Part shown: positions 52,301 to 58,289 of the stretch, one piece after another
Layout: each line of letters begins with the position of its first letter
Numbering within the stretch: position 1 is the first letter of the stretch
Assembly (NCBI RefSeq): GCF_020166395.1
Contig: NZ_JAIQXU010000020.1
Coordinates: forward strand, 35,009-99,008
Length of the DNA stretch: 64,000 nt
DNA from: Deinococcus betulae
GTDB lineage: Bacteria > Deinococcota > Deinococci > Deinococcales > Deinococcaceae
Reading direction: 5' to 3'
The notes under the pieces: model-generated
Database searches by the model: none
Told to the model about the DNA's origin: nothing
The model's input: only the letters and a program-made list of their open reading frames with translations
Translations under genes and position numbers: made by a program

Positions 52301-52425
52301 CCGACCAAACCACATCTCCCCTACTGTCCAACGAGGGGCCGAGCAGTGAGGCAGTCACCCCTGACCAGGAAGCGGCCGACGCCTTCGATGTGTTCAAAAC
52401 CCACCGCCTGAGGAGTGAAGAATGA
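49318..52425 (+). CDS. virD4: Type IV coupling protein VirD4/TraG
   Basis: A 1035-residue DNA-transfer ATPase that brings the relaxosome to the channel. Two N-terminal transmembrane helices (about 17-40 and 95-115) anchor it. Walker A is GVGGGKTS (about 190-197) and Walker B is EYLFDEFASFG (about 443-453); GVQNSSQGRLVYG follows, typical of the family. A non-family tail of about 350 residues ends in a Pro/Lys/Ala-rich low-complexity region with many basic residues. The gene is longer than usual TraG proteins. AAAGGAGAGGG before the ATG. Confidence 0.88.
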   Translation: MLQKRHNVENVLLKNLPAWLVACMIACVLLFLGGLIYSCAELVRAMAEIGKQLVELGWGRTYNVTHPLLVFGACLGDGTCAPGANKALERAIPYVPFLASVMPLALAAGLFGRYATNPNVKMPGQQRWAVAEDAKIKLYTEGDQERPENRRSGYMGYFMAPAGPEKFDLSKLKMMMPPVEDRCTNTIIISGVGGGKTSGLFIPQLMTDAIQGNSVILFDLKYPNKRGFYNMIAFWHRLGRNIQLFTPFSEDTLHMPLLDAVVDRKTALEVAESLITPPEHQNEVGAHYKNVARDTLASIMLAVANHPVPSKRTFREVLRVAQSTKTELEHWYKQESANNPEIKEAMKGLFDRSAAANADMLRSLVADLKIFFDPILERATTSSAGRNLNLHQVFREPTLLYIGIEQEHIENGSGEALIKLIKRLIDRIGQQEAARVGGVLPIHVEYLFDEFASFGKIGNMLRSTGTNRERNIGMTLGVQNSSQGRLVYGELLYAAMTDNVMGHTILLPYGITGKDAIYWSELLGTTTRVVPTEGVTRDALMPNPFNARRTQGVKVEKQAFLPPEEFATYTKNEGVLIMMGCPPVRIKLPRYDALEVVKGGRWGRKSVPNRIAQVYRNVMGDTAPGVLTDQLLADPTFRLKGRAMTSETLPDTPEAMLHAWADAALEQGAKVRLVRASTPHKVYIEIASFSSPLAEDQVTFLVDQSKWLARGAAGTELRITDTGQALLGEAKMQRFLDSEVVGPIVRWMRQRAQNIEHHPVRESLPDDQRQEAMAYYEFETLAMPSTDLRELLGVVPELPTRRVGTRNLVVVPLNDPARLREAVEKAREKAAQQNAGEATGWGKTREVAAAQLPLPKHRVLNISKGSGKSPKGSKPKSRGATLLQEAAHRQQQEADDIALTAALDQAAPVPPPVSKKRNNTPAAPLTLFLPLPQLQAETQPLVPEAPATAPQAPVSIQSLETSEEAGTVKRRRSGPAPKGDKPKAARSQKKASKPADQTTSPLLSNEGPSSEAVTPDQEAADAFDVFKTHRLRSEE

Positions 52426-52958
52426 AGCGATTTGGTGTTGTCCTGACCTTGCTGCTGAGTCCTACCGCCAGCGCCCAAACCTCTATGCAGGTTCCCGTTT
52501 TGCAGGCTGCCACATTAATTGAACGGGCGCAAAATTCCCTGCTGATCTACGCCCCGACGATGCAGAACAGCGATGTCACTTCGGCATACCGGAAAGCCTT
52601 GGTGCGCCAAGTGGCGACCGTCATCATTACGACCCCACAAGCCGTCCAGAAGGGTGGACGGAATGAGCGGGTGGTGCAGGTGGCCTTTGCCGGGTACGAC
52701 ACCCAGGTGGCAAAGTTGTACGCACCTAAGATCACCAATGCAGCTGAGAGTGTGCCCTTTGTCGTAGTGGACGAAGCCTTCGCTCTTGTTGGCACGAACC
52801 TGACACAGGTTCCCCTTCCAGGCGACCCGGTCAGCGTCAGCCTGGTTCGTGATCCCAAGGTGGTGGCTTCGCTGGCTCAGTGGGTCAAGAGCAACGCGCG
52901 GGCCAACCCGCCTGTAGACCTCCAGCAGTGGCTGGCGCAGCGCTTGAAACGCCCATGA
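52422..52958 (+). CDS. Second exported degenerate phospholipase D-like protein
   Basis: A 178-residue protein with a signal peptide (cleavage after ASA, residue 18). The core follows a PLD half-domain: LIERAQNSLLIYAPTM, then VATVIITTPQ, a helix, and VPFVVVDEAFALVGTNL at the place of the catalytic strand. The His-Lys of the HKD motif is missing though the final Asp-Glu and GTNL remain. Similar in plan to the protein at 38956. ATG overlaps the virD4 stop. Likely a structural or binding protein of the secretion system. Confidence 0.62.
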   Translation: MKRFGVVLTLLLSPTASAQTSMQVPVLQAATLIERAQNSLLIYAPTMQNSDVTSAYRKALVRQVATVIITTPQAVQKGGRNERVVQVAFAGYDTQVAKLYAPKITNAAESVPFVVVDEAFALVGTNLTQVPLPGDPVSVSLVRDPKVVASLAQWVKSNARANPPVDLQQWLAQRLKRP

Positions 52959-52964
52959 AGGCGC

Positions 52965-53004
52965 CTGGGCGGAACCAGGAACCGCCTACGGTGAAAGCGA
53001 GGTG
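52965..53004 (+). promoter_or_regulatory. Internal promoter with RBS
   Basis: -35 CTGGGC (52965-52970), 16-base spacer, -10 TACGGT (52987-52992), then a short leader with GAGGTGAT (52999-53006) before ATG 53010. The same promoter family as at virB4 but with a leader. Confidence 0.5.
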
Positions 53005-53009
53005 ATGCA

Positions 53010-53279
53010 ATGAAACGAAGATTTTATCTGGCAGACGTCTTCTGCGCCCTATGCGTGGTCCTTGCCTTTCTGGCCGCTTTTTCAGGTGGAGCGCTGGGGG
53101 TCCTGATCGGGATGGTGGTGCTGGGCACAGGATTGGGTCTAAGTGTCGCTCACCGCATCTTGGTCGGGGTGCGGCTCCTGAATATGCCGGCACCGCATAT
53201 GTCGGCTTTGTCTGGAGACCCCTCCTTGCGTACAGCACGCTCACCCCGAACTGTGCTGACCTCGGATGACCACGGGTAA
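53010..53279 (+). CDS. Small membrane protein
   Basis: An 89-residue protein with two hydrophobic segments (about 8-28 and 30-50) and a polar tail. Unknown family. It begins after an internal promoter and GAGGTGAT site; its end overlaps the transglycosylase gene by 14 bases. Probably a minor inner-membrane part of the secretion system. Confidence 0.55.
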   Translation: MKRRFYLADVFCALCVVLAFLAAFSGGALGVLIGMVVLGTGLGLSVAHRILVGVRLLNMPAPHMSALSGDPSLRTARSPRTVLTSDDHG

Positions 53280-53760
53280 GGTTCCCGTACGCCTGAGCAG
53301 GGCACTGGTCGCGCTCCTGACCAGTGCCCTGTGCGCGTCTGCGTCGGCCTGTGGTGTGGTTCCAGAAACGCTGCACCGCATGACCGTTTTCCAGGCCAGG
53401 GCCTTTGGCCTGGATCCGGATTTACTGGTCAGCCTGATCTGGGTCGAGAGCCAGTACTGCGCCCGCGCAGTGAGCGAAGACGGCGCACTCGGGTTAGGCC
53501 AGCTGATGCCCGCGACCGCCCAGGAAATGGGGGTGCAGGAGCCCTTCGACCCCAATCAGAATCTCTACGGCGCCGCGCGCTATCTCCGCCTCCAGTGGGA
53601 CACCTTTCACGACTGGAATTTGGCCCTCGCTGCCTACAACGCAGGACCTGGCCGCGTTCGTCAAGCTGGTGGAGTTCCACCCATTCCCGAAACTCAGACC
53701 TACGTCGCCAAGGTGCTAGGCACCTACACCGCACTCAAACGAACCCCACTGCGGTTCTGA
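53266..53760 (+). CDS. Lytic transglycosylase (VirB1-type)
   Basis: A 164-residue SLT-family enzyme that cuts peptidoglycan to let the channel through. It has a signal-like N-terminus (LVALLTSALCASASA), the catalytic Glu in LIWVESQYC (about 63), GALGLGQLMPATA, and the NLALAAYNAGPGRV block. All SLT hallmarks are present. It overlaps the small membrane gene and lies 16 bases before the ATPase gene at 53777. Confidence 0.9.
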   Translation: MTTGKVPVRLSRALVALLTSALCASASACGVVPETLHRMTVFQARAFGLDPDLLVSLIWVESQYCARAVSEDGALGLGQLMPATAQEMGVQEPFDPNQNLYGAARYLRLQWDTFHDWNLALAAYNAGPGRVRQAGGVPPIPETQTYVAKVLGTYTALKRTPLRF

Positions 53761-53776
53761 TTTACCGAGGCCATTT

Positions 53777-54724
53777 ATGACAGTGCTTGACCTGACCACA
53801 CCGCGCGAATATCAGATGATTCTCGACGCCTTGCCTGATGAACTTAAGCCCTACCTTCAGGGCCGAATGCACTTGGTGGATGACATAGCGCTTGATGTGG
53901 GACAACACTTTGCCGTCCTGATGGACGACTTGAGCGTGACCTTTGACCGGGTGATTACGGCACCAGATATCGAGCTGGTGCTGAACAACGTGGGGCGCCC
54001 AAGAGCCGATGGACGGCAGGGGATCGGTGGTACCCTGCACCGGTTCAGTGCGGCTACCAACGCAGGGGGCGAGTACACCTCTATTTCCATCCGTGTAGGC
54101 CGGTATCTCATGGGTATGCTGGAGCCGCTGCGGCCTGTCATCAGGCAGGCCAGAGGTGTAGCTATTGTCGGTGAGCCGTTCAAGGGTAAGACGGCCACCC
54201 TCCGTGACCTGATGCGTCTGCGAGCTGAACTTCAAGGCAAGCGGCTTTCTGTGGTGGATACCAGCGACGAATTGCTGGGGCCAGATGTCAAACCTCACCC
54301 CTGCGTGGGCGCTGCTAAGCGGGTGTCAGTCGGTGACCCGGCGCGGCAGAAATCCATGATCGCTTACGCGCTCCAAAACAACAGCCCACGGGAATTGTTG
54401 ACGGATGAGATCGGGCCTCGCGACGATGTGCCACTGGTGGTGGAATATGCGAACAAAGGCGTGTTCATGAATGCAACTCTCCACGCCCGGGACGCTGGCC
54501 AGGCGTTCGCTAACCTCACCTACCGTCCTCTCTGGGGCCTTGATGCCCAGCGGCAACAAACTGGTCTGCCCATTTTCAGCATGATCATTGAAGTGGTGGA
54601 CAAAGGGGTCTACAACGTCATTGAAAACGTGCCAAAAGCGGTCACATCATGGCTGGAAGGGGAACCCATTGAGCACTACTGTGTCGACACGCGTACGCCT
54701 CAAATTACCCCCAGATCGGCCTAA
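53777..54724 (+). CDS. SpoIIIAA/Ycf45-like ATPase in VirB11 position
   Basis: A 315-residue ATPase. Its pattern follows the SpoIIIAA/Ycf45 group: GRQGIGGTLHRFSA, RVGRYLMGMLEPLRPVI, the P-loop GEPFKGKTA (about 134-142), then VVDTSDELLGPDV with HPCVGAAKRV, DEIG, and NATLHA. The Gly at the third P-loop position is changed to Pro-Phe-Lys spacing, so nucleotide use should be checked. The R3H domain of Ycf45 is absent. Classical VirB11 motifs are not seen. It is last in the secretion operon, where VirB11 would be expected. GAGG precedes the ATG. Confidence 0.72.
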   Translation: MTVLDLTTPREYQMILDALPDELKPYLQGRMHLVDDIALDVGQHFAVLMDDLSVTFDRVITAPDIELVLNNVGRPRADGRQGIGGTLHRFSAATNAGGEYTSISIRVGRYLMGMLEPLRPVIRQARGVAIVGEPFKGKTATLRDLMRLRAELQGKRLSVVDTSDELLGPDVKPHPCVGAAKRVSVGDPARQKSMIAYALQNNSPRELLTDEIGPRDDVPLVVEYANKGVFMNATLHARDAGQAFANLTYRPLWGLDAQRQQTGLPIFSMIIEVVDKGVYNVIENVPKAVTSWLEGEPIEHYCVDTRTPQITPRSA

Positions 54725-54740
54725 TCTTGCCAGCCACAGA

Positions 54741-54764
54741 GCCGCCCGTCCTGGGCGGTTTTGT
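54741..54764 (+). terminator. Terminator ending the secretion operon
   Basis: Seven-pair stem GCCGCCC/GGGCGGT (one G-T) with a five-base loop and a short TTTTG tail, 17 bases after the last stop. Confidence 0.65.
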
Positions 54765-55081
54765 CATGGTTTGAGAGACCAGCATTCAGCGGAATAGCGC
54801 AGCACGTTGCGTGATTTAAGCGAAGTGTTCGCACAGCAACCCGACTCATCTCTATCTCATTTTAAGCGAATGCGGCTAGAGGCGGGGATGCGAGGCCAGA
54901 ATGCGAGTTTTACATTTAAGCGCTAATCCTAGAACTCAAGAGATACATGGACTGCACCGACACCGCGCCTGTGCATGCCCTCTTCACTCCACTTTCCATT
55001 TCACTTCGCCAATCAGTTGACTTTATAAAGCTTTATCTCTCATGGCTTGCTCATCGCCAGACGATCCTGAGCGCTCGACCA
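54765..55081. other. AT-rich non-coding region with repeats, candidate origin
   Basis: About 320 bases without a gene, clearly more AT-rich than the surroundings. The word TTTAAGCG occurs three times in the same orientation (54815, 54861, 54915). ATGCG occurs after two related G-rich or GA words, and a perfect 12-base palindrome ATAAAGCTTTAT lies at 55025-55036. Repeats in AT-rich DNA beside transfer and SSB/ParB genes suit an origin of replication or transfer, or a partition site. None is proven. Confidence 0.4.
54815..54922 (+). repeat. Three TTTAAGCG direct repeats
   Basis: Copies at 54815-54822, 54861-54868 and 54915-54922, spaced 46 and 54 bases. The spacing is close to four and five helical turns, as in protein-binding repeats, though less regular than in classical iterons. 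Confidence 0.45.
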
Positions 55082-55115
55082 TTGGGAAGAACCACGTCCA
55101 ACGTACTGTCAGGCC
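55082..55115 (+). promoter_or_regulatory. Leaderless promoter of 55116 gene
   Basis: -35 TTGGGA (55082-55087), 16-base spacer, -10 TACTGT (55104-55109), six bases, ATG. Confidence 0.65.
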
Positions 55116-55529
55116 ATGAAGATTGACGGCAAAGACTATGTGCGGCTGAGTGAAGTGCTGCAACCAGTGAAGAGTGACGCTGGACGGGTCAAGCGCCTGC
55201 TCTCGGCCTACGACGAGGCATACCGGAGCAAGGTGTTCGAAGCAGTGTATCTGCGGGACGCACTGCCCAGCGCACAGGGCGGGCGCCGTGACGAGCTGAT
55301 TGAAGTGACGCCTGGCTTCACCCTGTGGCGCAGCAGGGCCGTCGCCGTGGTCAACGACGAGGGGCCGCATTCAGAGTTGGCCGCTTCTGTCGATGAGTTG
55401 ACATCCGGCGCGGTCAGATTCGAGCAACTGTGTAAGGCAAGGCGGGCTGGTGGTCACGCTGCCCGCACCACTGGAAGGTCCCCCCGAAGCCGAAAATCGA
55501 AAGGGGAGCCTAGCGCTCCGGAAGTGTAA
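55116..55529 (+). CDS. Hypothetical protein
   Basis: A 137-residue basic protein. The first 85 residues form an alpha/beta domain (YVRLSEVLQPVKSDAGRVKRLL, then a strand-rich part) and the last 35 are Arg/Ser/Lys-rich and disordered, as in DNA-binding tails. The promoter ends six bases before the ATG. It heads the maintenance cassette that includes SSB and the ParB-like gene. No family recognised. Confidence 0.6.
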   Translation: MKIDGKDYVRLSEVLQPVKSDAGRVKRLLSAYDEAYRSKVFEAVYLRDALPSAQGGRRDELIEVTPGFTLWRSRAVAVVNDEGPHSELAASVDELTSGAVRFEQLCKARRAGGHAARTTGRSPRSRKSKGEPSAPEV

Positions 55530-55574
55530 GCAGCGCGCCGGCCTCACCAGAGGTCGGCGCCCTCCATTCAGGGT

Positions 55575-55591
55575 CGCGCGCTCCGCGCGCG
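55575..55591 (+). repeat. Intergenic GTCG-headed hairpin 1
   Basis: Stem CGCGCGC/GCGCGCG with loop TCC, preceded by GGT, 11 bases before ATG 55602. First of a family of short GC hairpins in this cassette. Confidence 0.6.
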
Positions 55592-55601
55592 GAGTAGGAC
55601 T

Positions 55602-56231
55602 ATGCGGAAACAGTTCGAAGTGCAGTACGCCACAGGACGCTCCATCACAGTTCATGACCCCCTGGCCCTGGCAGGCGCGGTGTTTCGGCAAGCGCCCGAG
55701 CGGGTGCTGGTGTACTGCGGCTCCACTGGCGAGGTGCTGGAAGAATTGGACGGTCGCCTGCGCTGTGTGTGGTCGGCGCAGCAAGCCCCTGCCCTTGAAG
55801 TTGTAGCCAGTCTCTTGAACGGCGTGGCCCTCTTGTCGCCCAGCGCCGACGTTCAGCTGACTTGGGCCGAAGGGGTCACGCTGCTCATGCTGCTCTCGGT
55901 CCCAGACAGCGGCCGCCGCGACCGCTTGGCCCAGGGCACGCTGGAAGTGGCGACCAGCGACCAATGTGTCACCCTCACGCTCCACGGCGGCCGCGACACC
56001 CTCTTCCTCAGCGCACCTGAAGTGCGGGCGATAACGCGCGCGCTCCGCACCGTCCTTCAGGACTCGGCGACTGGCGCAGCGCTGCTTCAGTCCGCACAGA
56101 CCCCCCTGGGCTCCTGGGAATACAAGTTGCCCTCGCCCTTTGCCCGGCGCAGTGCGCCGGCGAACAGCTCGGTCGGCGCCGGGCACTACGTGCGGCCGGA
56201 ACGCAACCGTGGCCGGGTCGGGCGGCGGTGA
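55602..56231 (+). CDS. Hypothetical protein
   Basis: A 209-residue protein of unknown family. Residues 1-60 and 70-150 look like two small alpha/beta units (a YCGSTGEVLEELDGRLRC segment; VTLTLHGGRDTLFLSAPEVR). The tail is Arg/Gly-rich. No signal peptide. It lies between hairpins in the maintenance cassette, directly upstream of ssb. Confidence 0.58.
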   Translation: MRKQFEVQYATGRSITVHDPLALAGAVFRQAPERVLVYCGSTGEVLEELDGRLRCVWSAQQAPALEVVASLLNGVALLSPSADVQLTWAEGVTLLMLLSVPDSGRRDRLAQGTLEVATSDQCVTLTLHGGRDTLFLSAPEVRAITRALRTVLQDSATGAALLQSAQTPLGSWEYKLPSPFARRSAPANSSVGAGHYVRPERNRGRVGRR

Positions 56232-56245
56232 AGCCAGCAGAGGTC

Positions 56246-56262
56246 GGACGCGTACCGCGTCC
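56246..56262 (+). repeat. Intergenic GTCG-headed hairpin 2
   Basis: Stem GGACGCG/CGCGTCC with loop TAC, headed by GGTC, between the 55602 gene and ssb. Confidence 0.6.
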
Positions 56263-56307
56263 AAGGGCGGAGAGAGGGTGGGCAGCAGCTCACCCCAGGA
56301 GGTCATC

Positions 56308-57015
56308 ATGGTGGGACTGAATCGAGTGACATTGGCCGGGCGGTTGACACAGGACGTTGAGATTCACGAGACCCCAGGCGGCCTGACGATCTTGCGGGGC
56401 ACCATTCACGGGCAGGAGGATCTCTTCACGGAGGCCGGGCCGCGCACCGTGGAGTGGTACCACCGGTTCGAGTTGGCCGGTGGCGCCGCCAAATACGCGG
56501 CTCAACGCGCCTGCGGTGCGGGGACAGCCGTGATGCTGGACGGCATGCTCGACTATCAGGAGTGGCCGACGGCAGAGGGCATCCGGCGGGCGCTCCGGGT
56601 CAAGGGCCTTCAGCTCTCGGTCCTAGACGTCACGCCGGACGGCCCGTTCGGTATGAACCAGGTCATGGTGGCCGGTCACCTGGGCCGCAACGCGCAGATG
56701 CGGGGGCAGGGTGAGCCGGTGACGGAACTCCGACTCGGCGTGTCTGACCGGTTCACCAACAGGCAGGGGCAGGCCCAGTCGCAGACGCACTGGGTCAATG
56801 TCACCTTGTGGCGGCAACTGGCCCGCCGCTTCCAGCACCTGCAGAAGGGAGCAGGCGTGGTCGTCACCGGCAAGCTGGTCAACGCCAGTTGGGAGGGAAG
56901 TAGCGGTCAGCGTCAGACCGAAACCAAGGTGGAGGCGCAGCGGGTGATGCCCCTGGCGGCCAACCGACAAAACGCCGTGGCCTCGAGCGAAGGCAACCTC
57001 GCTCGCGTGTCGTGA
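56308..57015 (+). CDS. ssb: Single-stranded DNA-binding protein, two OB folds
   Basis: A 235-residue SSB that coats single-stranded DNA. Two OB folds lie in one chain: residues 1-112 (NRVTLAGRLTQDVEI; VEWYHRFELAGG; GTAVMLDGML) and about 118-222 (NQVMVAGHLGRNAQM; THWVNVTLWRQLARRF; KGAGVVVTGKLV). This two-domain form is characteristic of Deinococcus and Thermus, unlike the one-domain SSB of most bacteria. It lacks the acidic DDDIPF-type tail, so its partner contacts may differ. ATG 56308 has CCAGGAGGT upstream. Probably supports plasmid replication or transfer. Confidence 0.88.
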   Translation: MVGLNRVTLAGRLTQDVEIHETPGGLTILRGTIHGQEDLFTEAGPRTVEWYHRFELAGGAAKYAAQRACGAGTAVMLDGMLDYQEWPTAEGIRRALRVKGLQLSVLDVTPDGPFGMNQVMVAGHLGRNAQMRGQGEPVTELRLGVSDRFTNRQGQAQSQTHWVNVTLWRQLARRFQHLQKGAGVVVTGKLVNASWEGSSGQRQTETKVEAQRVMPLAANRQNAVASSEGNLARVS

Positions 57016-57079
57016 AGCGGCGCTGGACAATGACACCAGGGGCAGCGCTCCACCAGGTGTCTTCAGGACTGGAGGTCAC

Positions 57080-57361
57080 GTGACGACAGCGAAAGTGTTC
57101 CACTCCGAGCAGCCCGGAGCCGTATGGCCCGCAGGGTTCCGGCAGGTGGCAGAAATTGAGGCGTGTCTCGATGCTGACATGGCATTTCGCCTGACGCAGC
57201 ACGGCGCACTTGGCCTGCGCCATTGGGCAGAGCAGCCTGGGGTGCACTGCCTGGTCTCTAAGGAACAGGTGCGCAGCACCCGCACTGGCGATGTGGTGGT
57301 GCTGGGTGACCAGGCCCTGCAGTGTCTCAGCTTCACGGAAGGCTGGGCAGTTCTGGGCTGA
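57080..57361 (+). CDS. Hypothetical protein
   Basis: A 93-residue protein with a helix (QVAEIEACLDADMAFRLTQHG) and a beta-like end. GTG start with GGAGGTC six bases upstream. Family not recognised. It sits between ssb and the 57421 gene, each gap carrying a palindrome. Confidence 0.55.
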   Translation: MTTAKVFHSEQPGAVWPAGFRQVAEIEACLDADMAFRLTQHGALGLRHWAEQPGVHCLVSKEQVRSTRTGDVVVLGDQALQCLSFTEGWAVLG

Positions 57362-57395
57362 GAGCGCGTCAAGGGGTCCTCCGCGCAGAAAGTCG

Positions 57396-57410
57396 CGCAC
57401 AAGGTGCGCT
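57396..57410 (+). repeat. Intergenic GTCG-headed hairpin 3
   Basis: Stem GCGCA/TGCGC with loop CAAGG, headed by GTC, in the 59-base gap before ATG 57421. Confidence 0.5.
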
Positions 57411-57420
57411 TCAGGTGGGC

Positions 57421-57870
57421 ATGATTCACGACGAGCCCGAGCAGGTTATCGCTGCCTTTCGCGGCACGGACTTTCGCCTCACGCATTCCAACCCCAACTT
57501 CCACGAAACGCATTACCGCATCGTCGGCCGCCCCAACACCATGGTGGCGGCCGTCGACGTGCGGTTCAACACACTGGCCGAAGTGCGTGACCTGGTATGG
57601 GAGAGTCCGGCACACGCCCTCATGCCGGGTGTCCTGCACTACGCCACCCAGCACCGGGTGTTCAACGGCGGTGTGCTAGGGGGATACGCCGCCGTGCAGA
57701 CCTACTTCCGGCGCAAATGGTGGGGCATCCGCCGCCTCAATGTACTGGCCCTCTGCCGAGAACTGGACATCGCACCGGACCAGCGCAGCGCCTGGCTTGA
57801 AGGTGCACGCGCCTATATCGCGCTGTTCTGGCAGACCTGCGAACACCGAAGCGCGTCGGCCGCGGACTGA
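57421..57870 (+). CDS. Hypothetical protein
   Basis: A 149-residue protein resembling phage and plasmid accessory proteins: strands in HETHYRIVGRP, a helix (LAEVRDLVWE), then an aromatic basic region (YFRRKWWGIRRLNVLALCREL). No named family. ATG 57421 is chosen because an AGGTG lies a few bases upstream; the longer frame from 57322 lies inside the previous gene. Confidence 0.55.
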   Translation: MIHDEPEQVIAAFRGTDFRLTHSNPNFHETHYRIVGRPNTMVAAVDVRFNTLAEVRDLVWESPAHALMPGVLHYATQHRVFNGGVLGGYAAVQTYFRRKWWGIRRLNVLALCRELDIAPDQRSAWLEGARAYIALFWQTCEHRSASAAD

Positions 57871-57881
57871 CGGCAGAGGGC

Positions 57882-57901
57882 GCGGCGGACGGGGCCGCCG
57901 C
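57882..57901 (+). repeat. GC hairpin before the Trp-rich peptide gene
   Basis: Seven-pair stem GCGGCGG/CCGCCGC with a six-base loop, 25 bases before ATG 57927. Similar in size to the other cassette hairpins but without the GTCG head. Confidence 0.5.
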
Positions 57902-57926
57902 AGGGGCCGCGCGAGGAGGTGAAGAT

Positions 57927-58007
57927 ATGTGGACGTGGCTTAACTGGATGCCCTTCTGGTCGCCGCCCTCCGAGCTGAACATCGGCTCGGAATGGCAGAT
58001 GCTCTAA
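57927..58007 (+). CDS. Trp-rich 26-residue peptide
   Basis: A tiny gene with an ideal GAGGAGGTGAAG site before its ATG and a rho-independent terminator seven bases after its stop, so it is likely a real, separately ended product. The peptide has five Trp in 26 residues, four of them among the first eleven (MWTWLNWMPFW), a Pro-Pro turn and an acidic second half. It has no signal peptide. Short amphipathic Trp-rich peptides often bind membranes or act as toxins or leader peptides; here the role is unknown. Confidence 0.6.
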   Translation: MWTWLNWMPFWSPPSELNIGSEWQML

Positions 58008-58013
58008 GCGCCC

Positions 58014-58045
58014 GAGGCCTACAACAGTGGGCCTCTCTTTTTTTG
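58014..58045 (+). terminator. Rho-independent terminator
   Basis: Stem GAGGCC/GGCCTC with a ten-base loop and the tail TCTTTTTTTT. It ends the transcript of the Trp-rich peptide. Confidence 0.75.
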
Positions 58046-58053
58046 AGGTGCGC

Positions 58054-58275
58054 ATGCGCGGAATGTTGAAGTTTTATCGGTTCCTCCTGGCACTGCTGCT
58101 GTGCAGCGGCCTGGGCCTGATCGGTCTGGCAGTGTGGCAACTCCATGCGGGGCCGGCCAATGTCGAGTTGATGCTAGGCAAATTCGCAGGCGGCATGGCC
58201 CTGGTGCATGTTTGGGCGCTGGGCGTGCCGGTCGTGAAGCGGTTCGAAGGTCGCGCCGTCCCGGCGCAGAGGTAG
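58054..58275 (+). CDS. Small membrane protein
   Basis: A 73-residue protein with two transmembrane helices (about 7-28 and 40-58). GAGGTG lies just before ATG 58054. It precedes the ParB-like gene by 14 bases. Unknown function. Confidence 0.55.
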   Translation: MRGMLKFYRFLLALLLCSGLGLIGLAVWQLHAGPANVELMLGKFAGGMALVHVWALGVPVVKRFEGRAVPAQR

Positions 58276-58289
58276 TGCAGGAGGCGTAG

